The notes under the pieces are model-generated. The model was given only the letters and a program-made list of their open reading frames with translations, did not search any database and was not told the origin of the DNA. A stretch of DNA of 64,000 bases from Streptacidiphilus sp. 4-A2 (lineage in GTDB: Bacteria > Actinomycetota > Actinomycetes > Streptomycetales > Streptomycetaceae). The first letter of the stretch is position 1. The number at the start of each line of letters is the position of its first letter. The translations under genes and the position numbers were made by a program. Shown here piece after piece: positions 21,195-28,834 of this stretch. The stretch lies in the NCBI GenBank assembly GCA_014284505.1, contig JAAFYY010000001.1:5381845-5445844 (forward strand), in the 5' to 3' direction.

Positions 21195-21297
21195 GCGCGC
21201 CGACCCCCACCGCCCCGACGCCGCCGCCCGACCCCCTCCGCCCCGACCCCAGCGCGCCGTCACCACAGCCACCTCTGCGGGCACCCGGCCGGGGCGG

Positions 21298-21935
21298 TCA
21301 GGCCAGGTGCGAGCCGTCGTTCCACAGCTCGACGGCTCGGGCGCCGTACTCCCAGGTGAGCACCGACAGGGTGGCCGGGCGCAGGGTGACGCGCTGGGCG
21401 TACTCGGGCGGAAGGCCGAGCCAGCGCGCGGTGAGGATGCGCAGCAGATGCCCGTGTGCGAAGACCACGATGTCGTTGTCGGCGCTGTGCATGGTGGTGG
21501 TGTCCGGATCGGGCACCCCGCCGGACTCGGCGGTCCAGTCGATGAACCGGTCGACCCGGGCCGCCACCTGGTCCAGGGTCTCCCCGCCCGGCACGCCGTC
21601 GCGCCAGATCAGCCAGCCGGGCTGGTCGCTCTGCCGAATGTCCGGGCCGGTGCGCCCCTCGTACTGCCCGTAGTCCCACTCCAGCAGGTCCGTGGACTCG
21701 ACGGCCCGTCCGCCGAAGCCCGCGAGCTCGCAGGTCTCGGCGGCCCGCCGGAGCGGGCTGGTGCGCACCTGGGCGTCGGGCAGCCCGCCCCAGGGCTCCC
21801 GCTTGAGCCGGTCGCCGAGCCCGGGCCATCTCCCGGCCCTCCTCGGTGAGCGGGATATCGGTCCGGCCGGTGTGCCGACCGGTGGCGGACCATGCGGTCT
21901 CGCCGTGCCGGACCAGCAGAATCCGCGAGGGCATG
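21298..21935 (-). CDS. Histidine phosphatase family protein (phosphoglycerate-mutase-like)
   Basis: The start [30 protein letters not shown] carries the RHG motif with the phospho-accepting His. The second His is in [22 protein letters not shown], and the acid residue region is [13 protein letters not shown]. One base is missing near 21825, at the MARxGLGDRL segment. About 213 aa when repaired, normal for broad-specificity cytosolic phosphatases of this family. Confidence 0.88.
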
Positions 21936-22106
21936 GACGACTCCTTCGGTGCGGGGCAGCGGTGGTACGGCTCGGACGGACCGACCCGCACCTCCATGAT
22001 CCCTGATCAGCCGTAGGCGGGCGGGCACCGAACCAGGCACCGGCCATTCGGTACAGATTGCTTTCGGCACAGATTGTCAGTGGCGGATGCGAGACTGGCC
22101 TGCACC

Positions 22107-23384
22107 ATGGACCACGTTGAATCCGGGGAGCACCGCACCCCGCTGGAGCAGCGCCTCGCCGGACTGCGCGGCGGCGCGCCGCAGCGCAGTCTCGACGCCC
22201 GGGCGCTGGCGGCGCTCGCCGCAAACCCCGGCTGCCGCCGCCGCGCGGTGCTGGACGCCGCCGGGGTCGACAAGACCGCCCTGGCCGCCCGGCTCGGCAG
22301 CCCCGCACCGTTCGGCCAGTCCCCCTTCGCGATCGCCCGGGGGCTGCGCTTCGAGAAGCGGGTGAAGTCGGAGGGGTACGGCGAGCTGCTGGAACTGCTT
22401 CGCCGACACCTGTCCCTGGCGCCCCCGTACGGCCGTGACGACGACTGTCCGGTGCGGATCGCCGAGCTGGTGGCCGATCCCCGGCTCCCGGCGCAGCGCG
22501 TCGCCTCCACCAGGGCCGCGCTGGCGCGGGCGACGGAGAGCCCGGGGGTCTGGACACTGCTCGACCATCCGCTGCTGCGGCTTGAGGTGGCCGGTTCCCC
22601 AGTGCTGCTGGAGCCGGATCTGGTCGTGGTCCAGCCGGACGGCCGCTGGACGGTGGTGGAGATCAAGTCCTTCCCGATCCTCGACGGCAGCGCGGACCCG
22701 GCGAAGGTCGGGGCCGCGGCCCGGCAGGCCGCCGTCTATGTGCTGGCTCTGCGGGCGACCGCCGCCGAGATGTCCGGGGAGAAGCCCTCGGACGACCCCT
22801 ACGATCCCTATGCCCGGCCGACGGGGCTGGCCGGGGCGGCCGCGGACACGGTGCTGCTGGTGTGCCCGAGGGACTTCTCCAACCGGGCGGCGGCGGCCTT
22901 GCTCGATGTCCGCAAGCCGATGGCGGTGACCCGCCGCCAGCTGGACCGGCTGACCCGGGTCGAGCAACTGCTGGACGCCCTGCCCGAGGGCGCGAGCTTC
23001 GACCTGGCGGCGTCCGGGGCCGACAGCGGCGGCGCCGTCGGTTCGCTGGCCGCCGCCTACTCGCCGGACTGCCTGGCCGCCTGCGAACTGGCCTTCCACT
23101 GCCGTGACGAGGCGCGCTGCGCCGGCTCGGTGGAGGTGCTCGGCCGAGGCGTCCGCGGCGAGCTGGGCAGCCTCGACACCGTGGCAGCCGCGCTGGCCGC
23201 CGCCTCCGGAACGAACGGAACAGGCGAAGCAAACGCAGCGAACGGAAGGGACGGGGCCGGGACGGGCAGTGGGAACGCGGGCGGCGCCGGGGAGGAGGCT
23301 GCCGCGAGGCTGGCCTATGCCGCGGCGCTGCGTGCCGAGGCGCTGTCCCCGGCACTCGCCGCCGCCGCGGGCGGTCGCGGATGA
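22107..23384 (+). CDS. RecB/Cas4-like PD-(D/E)XK nuclease with C-terminal cysteine cluster
   Basis: 425 aa, intact. The nuclease core is LLEPDLVVVQPDGRWTVVE followed by IKSFPIL, then ARQAAVYVLAL. It provides the Asp, the E-x-K and the downstream Gln of RecB-family motif III (Q-x3-Y). Four cysteines follow in CLAACELAFHCRDEARC, compatible with the Fe-S cluster of Cas4, AddB and Dna2-type nucleases. The ATG at 22107 is preferred; GTG 22080 and TTG 22074 are in frame. It overlaps the next gene by ATGA. With the helicase at 25086 it forms a split nuclease-helicase system. No CRISPR array or other cas gene is present. Confidence 0.75.
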   Translation: MDHVESGEHRTPLEQRLAGLRGGAPQRSLDARALAALAANPGCRRRAVLDAAGVDKTALAARLGSPAPFGQSPFAIARGLRFEKRVKSEGYGELLELLRRHLSLAPPYGRDDDCPVRIAELVADPRLPAQRVASTRAALARATESPGVWTLLDHPLLRLEVAGSPVLLEPDLVVVQPDGRWTVVEIKSFPILDGSADPAKVGAAARQAAVYVLALRATAAEMSGEKPSDDPYDPYARPTGLAGAAADTVLLVCPRDFSNRAAAALLDVRKPMAVTRRQLDRLTRVEQLLDALPEGASFDLAASGADSGGAVGSLAAAYSPDCLAACELAFHCRDEARCAGSVEVLGRGVRGELGSLDTVAAALAAASGTNGTGEANAANGRDGAGTGSGNAGGAGEEAAARLAYAAALRAEALSPALAAAAGGRG

Positions 23385-25089
23385 GCCTGCTCAGCACCCT
23401 CGCCCGGCTGGACGCCATGCACAGCGGCTACGCGGAGCCGCTGGCCACCGTCCGGCACCGGCATCTCACCGAGCGGCCCATGCTGCTGGTACCGCTCGCC
23501 GCCGCCGGCGAGACCGGCGCACCGCTGGCGGTATGCTTCGGCCAGGAGCGGGAGCGGCCCAGGCTGCTGACCGTCCCGCAACCGCTGGACCGGGATCGGC
23601 GGTTCACCTTCCTGGCCGAACTGGCGGACGAACTGCTGCCCTATCTGGAGTCCTTCGGCGGAGCGGTCGAGGTGCTCACCAAGGAGACCAAGGACCCGGC
23701 GACCGGGGAGAAGACGGAGGTCAGCCGGGAGCTCTGCCTGGACGCCCCGCAGCTGGTGGCCCCAACCGGGGCGGGGTGGAGCTGCTCGGGCTGCTCGGCC
23801 GCTCCACCCGGTTCCGGCGCACCGCCGACGATCCGGATCCCGGCCCGTTCCCCGCGCCCGCGCGGGTCCCGCTGCTCGGCCGCTGGCTGACCCAGCTGCG
23901 GGACCGCGCCCAGGTTCCGGGCTCCTCCATGCTGCTGGCGATGACCGACCTGCTCGGCAGGCACTGGGCCACCGGTCAGAGCTCTCTGGAGGATCAGCAC
24001 CTGGGCTCGCTGCTGGCCTGGATCGACCCGCCGGAGGGGACGACCGGCGCCCGGGCGGCGCTGCGCGCGGAGACGGAGCGCGACGAGAAGGGCCAGCTGC
24101 TGTGCCCGCCCGCCGGGCCGACCACCGACCCGCACTTCGACAGCGGTCTGCTCGCACCGGCGATCGTCCGCTACGACGCCGCCCGCCAGCTGGCGGACCT
24201 GCCCGCCGGGCAGCGGACCGGGCAGCGGCAGCAGGCGGAGCTTCGGCAGCAGGCGGAGCTCAGGGAGCAGCTCGCCGCCCGCGAACGCGATATCGACGGC
24301 CTGCTGGAAGGCATCCTGCTCCCGGTCTGGGAGCAGCTCTGGCGCGGCCTGGAGCTGCTGCGGACGCTGCCCCGGCCGCGCATCTGCCCGATCGCTGGAC
24401 GGGTGACCGCTGGTCCTACACCGCGCACCGGGACCGGGTGGCGGCGGGTGAGCCGCCGCAGCCGGTGTGGGACGACGCGGTCACCGCCGCCCGCAAGCTG
24501 GCGCAGCGCGAGCGGGAGCAGACCACGGTGGGGGTGCAGGAGGCGCTGGACGATCCGCTCGCCATGGCCGAGCACCGGCTGGCCGGCGAGGCGCTGGCCG
24601 GGGTGGTGCAGGAGGTCGAACCGGCGTACGACACCAGCGGGAAGACCCGCGGCCCAGGCCGCTGGTGACGGTGCGCACCGTCGACCAGCCGCACGCCGAG
24701 CCGGGCGCCGAACTGCACCGTGCGGGCGGCCCGACGAGTCAGCGGGCCGAGCTGGTGGCGGTGCGGCCCGGCGGTGTCACGGTCCGGCTGCTGAGCGGGA
24801 TGGGCCGGAAGCGGGAGCCCGAGGCGGGCACTGTCCCCGAGGTCGGCGAGCGGGTCTGCTTCACCCTGTTCGAACTGACGGCCCGCCAGTCCGCGCCGCT
24901 GCCGGAGCCGGAGGACACCCCTGGACCCACGGCGGCCCACCGGGCACGCACACCGCCGCGCCCGGGGCAGAGCCCGAACCCAGGCCCGTCACCAGCCCCG
25001 GCACCGGCACCGGCACCGCCCCCGGCGCCGGCCCGGTGTCCACGACCGAAGGAACCCGAGGATCCGCGATGGAAGGGGCCGACCAGTGA
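23381..25089 (+). CDS. Unrecognised middle protein of the nuclease-helicase operon
   Basis: About 570 aa after correcting breaks near 23760, 24375, 24655 and 24920. I do not recognise a family. The N-terminal part is mixed (MLLVPLAAAGETGAPLAVCFG, then FTFLAELADELLPYLES). A Gln/Glu/Arg-rich segment (RQQAELRQQAELREQLAARERD, near 24230-24290) predicts a coiled coil, followed by LPVWEQLWRGLELLRTL. The region LVAVRPGGVTVRLLSGM could be a small beta-barrel (OB or SH3-like). The tail is Pro/Gly-rich. It is translationally coupled at both ends (ATGA, GTGA), so it probably bridges the nuclease and helicase. Confidence 0.7.
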
Positions 25090-26434
25090 GCCCGCTGCCG
25101 CCCGCGCCCGCCCGCCCGGGGCCCCGGCGCCGAGGCCGAGCGCGCCGTCGCCGCCATCCTGGAGGCCACCCTGCACGGCGCCGAGCGCGGCACCGTGGTG
25201 GACTCCCCGCCCGGCGCGGGCAAGTCCACGCTGGTGGTCCGGGCCGCACGGGACCTGGTGGCGGCAGGCGAGCGGCTGATGATCGTCGCGCAGACCAACA
25301 GCCAGGTGGACGACCTGGTGGACCGGCTGGCCACGGCCGCCCCGGAGCTGACCGTCGGACGTCTGCACGGCAGCGACGCCGCCCCGGATCCGGCTGCCCT
25401 GCGGCATCCGCAGGTGCTGGCGTCGACCAAGGCGGCCGACCTGCTGGGGCAGTCGGTGGTGGTGTCCACCGCGGCCAAGTGGCAGTGGGTGAAGGGGTCG
25501 ATCCGTGGCGGCATGCCATCGTGGACGAGGCCTACCAGATGCGTTCGGACGCGCTGCTCGCCGTGGCGCGACTGTTCGAGCGCGCGCTGTTCGTCGGCGA
25601 TCCCGGGCAGCTGGATCCGTTCACCATCGTCGGCACCGAGCAGTGGGCGGGGCTCAGCTACGACCCGTCCAGCAGCGCGGTGGTGACGCTGCTGGCGCAC
25701 AACCCCCGGATCGTGCCGCACCGGCTGCCGGTCTCCTGGCGGCTCCCCGCCTCCGCCGCGCCGCTGGTCTCCGCCGCCTTCTACCCCTACGCCCCGTTCC
25801 GGGCCGGGACCGGCCCCGGTGACCGGCTGTTGCGGCTGCGCACCGCCGGTGACGGCTCGGCCACCGATCGCGTGATCGACATCGCCGCCGAAACCGGATG
25901 GGGCTGCTGGAGCTCCCGGCCAGGCACACCGTGCGCACCGATCCGGAGGCGGTGCAGGCGGTCGCCGGGACCGTCCGGCGGCTGCTGGAGCGGGGCGGCA
26001 GCTGCCTTTCCGAGCGCGGCGAGAGCGATCTCGGTGCCGACCGGATCGCCGTCGGCACCGCCCACCGCGACCAGGCCGCGGCCGTCCGCGCCGCGCTGAC
26101 CCACCTCGGGTACCCGTCGGCGGGGCGGAGGGGTGACCGTGGACACCGCCAACCGGTTGCAGGGCGGGAGTACGACGTGACGGTGGTGCTGCACCCGCTC
26201 TCGGGGCGCCCGGACGCGACCGCGTTCCATCTGGAGACCGGACGGCTGTGCGTGCTGGCCTCCCGGCACCGGCACGCCTGCATCGTGGTGGCCCGCGGCG
26301 GCATCGCCGACCTGCTCGACGAGCACCCCTCCACCGAGCCGGTACAGCTGGGGGTGAGCGTGAAGTTCCCCGACGGCTGGGAGGCCAACCACGCGGTGCT
26401 GGCGCATCTGTCCGCGCATCGGGCGCTCGGCTAG
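25086..26434 (+). CDS. Superfamily 1 helicase (Upf1/Dna2-like)
   Basis: About 450 aa after repair (breaks near 25125, 25510, 25898 and 26125). Motifs in order are Walker A DSPPGAGKSTLVV, motif Ia IVAQTNSQVDDLV, and VVVSTAAKWQWV. Walker B is AIVDEAYQM (DEAY rather than DEAQ or DEAA), followed by motif III FVGDPGQLDPF, SWRLP, motif V VDTANRLQGREYDV and motif VI LCVLASRHRHACIVV. This is a compact SF1 DNA or RNA helicase without a visible nuclease domain of its own; the nuclease is the first gene of the operon. GTG start overlapping the preceding stop. Confidence 0.82.
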
Positions 26435-26640
26435 GCACGGACGGGGCGTGCGCCCGGCGGGCACCCGGCAGTCGCGCTTTCATTGCCGTGGCACGGGAAT
26501 AGCGTCAGGGTGCCGCCCTGTTCCGTACCTGGCGGCCTGGCCGACAATGGAATATGGCTGGTCCGCCGGGTGCGCCCGGTAACCCGACCGCCGCGCTCCA
26601 TCCACCGGCCCTGACTCGCGACCCGCACGGAGGTGCCCAG

Positions 26641-26984
26641 ATGTCCGACTCCCCCGCCGACCGCTTGCCGCAGCGGAGGCTTCGGCCTGCCCGCTGCTCT
26701 TCGAGCCCGGGCTGGCGGAGCCGGAGCAGGAGCACTTCTTCGACCTGGATTCGATCGAGGATCCACGGGAACTGCTGCGCCGCTCCACCGAGCTGACCCT
26801 GGCCTTCCGCGCCGCCGCCGAGCGGGCGAGCGAGTTCCAGGCGCTCGCGGCCGCCCAGCTGGCCGACCCCCGGCACTTCGACCGGCTCAGCCTTGAGGAG
26901 ATCGCGGCCCGCGCGGACTGGACGCCGGACTACGCCGCCAAGATGGTCGAGCACGGCCGGGGACTCCAGCAGCGGCAGCACTGA
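26641..26984 (+). CDS. Small helical hypothetical protein
   Basis: About 114 aa once the C lost near 26663 is restored (MSDSPADPLAAAEASACPLLFEPGLAEPEQEHFFDLDSI and onward is continuous). Mostly alpha-helical and acidic, with DPRELLRRSTELTLAFRAAAERASEFQALAAAQLADP and a C-terminal HTH-like LSLEEIAARADWTPDYAAKMVEHG. No named family. Follows the helicase after a 206-base gap and could be expressed separately. Confidence 0.6.
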
Positions 26985-27000
26985 TCCGAAGCGGCACCGG

Positions 27001-27075
27001 CCGCACCGTCCCAGAGCCCACCACCCCAGAGCTCACCGCCCGAGAGCTCACCACCCCAGAACGCACGCCCCAGGG
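27001..27075. repeat. Imperfect direct repeats of a CCCAGAGCTCACC-like unit
   Basis: Four or five degenerate copies of a 15-17-base unit (for example CCCCAGAGCTCACC, CCCGAGAGCTCACC, CCCCAGAACGCACG) lie just after the small gene's stop. They contain the palindrome GAGCTC. Function unknown; 26985-27220 otherwise shows no gene. Confidence 0.55.
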
Positions 27076-27220
27076 CCGACCGTCCGGCTGTGCTGTGCTC
27101 CCGACAGGGCCGCCTCTGGCATATGCCGGGGAGGATACGCCGCACCTGCGGAGCCTGTCCGGCGTTCCCGCTTTTCGCCCTCCCGCCCGTTCCACCCCCG
27201 GTAGCTCTAGAGGGGTGGAC

Positions 27221-27967
27221 ATGTGGACGCATGAGTCGATCGAGTACGTCACCGTCGCCGGGGAGGCCTGGCTGGCCTCCGCGAGCGAGTACCCGCGCAG
27301 CATGCGCGCCCTGTGGGAGTCCCAGCCCTGGGCGCCCACGGTGCTGCCGTGCGGACGCACCTTCGATGCCGTGAACCTGCCGGGCCTGTTCGGGAAACGG
27401 GTGCTGGACGAGCTGTGGGAGTCGGGGCCGGGCTGCGGCCCGGTCGCCACCCACCGGGGCCGGATCCTGGTCTTCGTCGAGGTCGGCGCTGCCGCCCGGC
27501 TGCGCACGCTGCTGGTGTGGGAGGAGTGGGCCCGCCAGGTGCCGCCGCTGCTGTGCCACGGCCTGGGCGACGCGATCACCGTCCCGCCGGTACGGCGCAT
27601 GCTGGACGCCCCTGAGGCCCCCAACCGCTGGATCGTCGCCCCCGACTCCCACCAGCCCTGGCTGCCCGGCGCCTCGGTGCTGCTCTGGGCCTGCGTCCGC
27701 GCGGCCCGCAGCCAGCCCGACCCCACCGCCCCCCACAACCACCCCGGCCCCGAACCCGCAGTGCACTCCAGCCCCGCAACGCACCCTGACCCCACAGCGC
27801 ACCCCGAAACTCCAGCGGACCCCCAAGCCGGAACCGGGCCCGATGCCGGCCCCGGTCACCCGCCGCCCCCGCCCGCTGGAGACCGATCTGCCCTGGGCCT
27901 AGCCGAACGGATTCGGCATCTGGCACCTCCTTCATGTAATGTTCTGCACGTCAGCAAGCGCCGCTAG
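27221..27967 (+). CDS. Conserved streptomycete hypothetical protein ending inside tRNA-Lys
   Basis: About 248 aa. ATG at 27221 with AGAGGGG 5 bases upstream. The conserved-looking core reads ESIEYVTVAGEAWLASASEYPRS, VLPCGRTFDAVNLPGLFGKR, LRTLLVWEEWARQVPPLLCHG and RWIVAPDSHQPWLPGASVLLWACVRAA. This resembles short proteins annotated in Streptomyces as bifunctional primase/polymerase-related, an annotation I cannot verify. A His/Pro-rich disordered linker precedes a basic end (LHVSKRR). Its TAG stop (27965-27967) is T8-A9-G10 of tRNA-Lys. Confidence 0.7.
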   Translation: MWTHESIEYVTVAGEAWLASASEYPRSMRALWESQPWAPTVLPCGRTFDAVNLPGLFGKRVLDELWESGPGCGPVATHRGRILVFVEVGAAARLRTLLVWEEWARQVPPLLCHGLGDAITVPPVRRMLDAPEAPNRWIVAPDSHQPWLPGASVLLWACVRAARSQPDPTAPHNHPGPEPAVHSSPATHPDPTAHPETPADPQAGTGPDAGPGHPPPPPAGDRSALGLAERIRHLAPPSCNVLHVSKRR

Positions 27968-28031
27968 CTCAGTTGGTTAGAGCAGCTGACTCTTAATCAG
28001 CGGGTCCGGGGTTCGAGTCCCTGGCGGCGCA
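27958..28031 (+). tRNA. tRNA-Lys (CTT anticodon)
   Basis: Cloverleaf with acceptor stem GCGCCGC paired with GCGGCGC, anticodon loop CTCTTAA (CTT), and T-arm CGGGG-TTCGAGT-CCCTG with one G-U pair. CCA is not encoded. The 5' ten bases overlap the end of the preceding coding region. Confidence 0.97.
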
Positions 28032-28048
28032 CAGCGGATAGGCAGTTC

Positions 28049-28092
28049 GATCTGGGCCTTCTCCCTCCGGGGAGGGGGCCCAGATCGTTTTT
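28049..28092 (+). terminator. Intrinsic terminator of tRNA-Lys
   Basis: GATCTGGGCC (28049-28058) pairs with GGCCCAGATC (28077-28086). An inner CTCCCTCCGGGGAGGGG helix extends the stem, and GTTTTT follows immediately. A textbook terminator, unusual in such GC-rich DNA. Confidence 0.92.
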
Positions 28093-28130
28093 GCAGCTGC
28101 TGGTGGGAGCGCGGGCGCAGACCGGGCACC

Positions 28131-28526
28131 GATGGATGGCCGTTCTTCGACCCAGTGGCATACGCGGATCCGACCGTGCGGGCCGATCCGCGGCTGATGC
28201 CGCGGCTGGAAAGCTTCCTCAAGGCGGGTATCGGACCCAACGCGGAAGAAAGCTGTGTCGCCGCAACGCACTGGGCTGCTCTCCTGGATGCCCGCGCAGG
28301 GAGCCTGCCTGACCTTGCGGATCCGTTCGAACCACTGATGACACTGTTCGAGAGGGGCGGTGGCTTCGGAACCGAGAATCACTCGGCTGACTTCGTATAT
28401 TCGATGATCCGGTTCAGAAACCGGAAGCACCATCTCTCGGCGGAGCCGGTCGTCTCTCTCGAATCGGCTGTACTGGATGAACTCGACGTAAAAGGCTCGG
28501 AGCGGGTCTTTCCATACAGGACGTAG
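28131..28526 (+). CDS. Hypothetical protein downstream of tRNA-Lys
   Basis: About 130 aa. From 28155 the frame reads VAYADPTVRADPRLMPRLESFL and continues through CVAATHWAALLDARAGSLPDLADPFEPLM to a hydrophilic end. If one T is missing near 28145, the natural start is ATG 28131 (MDGRFFDPVAYADP). Codon usage is less GC-biased than in the neighbours (for example GAA, GTA, AAA codons), and it sits beside a tRNA gene, a common integration target. It may be a transferred remnant. No integrase or duplicated tRNA end is visible. Confidence 0.5.
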   Translation, partial: DGWPFFDPVAYADPTVRADPRLMPRLESFLKAGIGPNAEESCVAATHWAALLDARAGSLPDLADPFEPLMTLFERGGGFGTENHSADFVYSMIRFRNRKHHLSAEPVVSLESAVLDELDVKGSERVFPYRT

Positions 28527-28834
28527 TGTCAGGCCCTCCTTCCTGCCCCCGATACCAAAAGGCTTCCCGTTCCCCCGGCGGCGTGATGGAGTGGGCCTGG
28601 TCGACCTGCGTGTGGGGGGCCGACGCGGTCGCGCATCAACCAGGCGAGGGAACGGACGCGTTCGGCGGCGGCGCTGACTCGTGGGTTTTCCCCGCCGCTG
28701 CTGGAAAGCGCAGGTCCGCAAGGAGCGCAACCCGGCCGGATCCAGCGGGCGTTGAGCGGCCCGGAGGCCGGACGCCGGCCGGACCCGGCCGGCGGGCCGG
28801 GCAGCGGCTCGGCCGGCCGGCGGGCCGGGCGGGG
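28527..28834. other. Intergenic region between the hypothetical gene and the LAL regulator
   Basis: About 308 bases between two converging genes. It is rich in GGCCGGC-type repeats (28755-28840). I see no coding frame and no clean hairpin with a T tract. Confidence 0.45.

Noticed and set aside
22107-23384. Cas4 of a CRISPR system
   Set aside because: The nuclease has Cas4-like motifs, but there is no repeat-spacer array and no cas1, cas2 or effector gene in the window.
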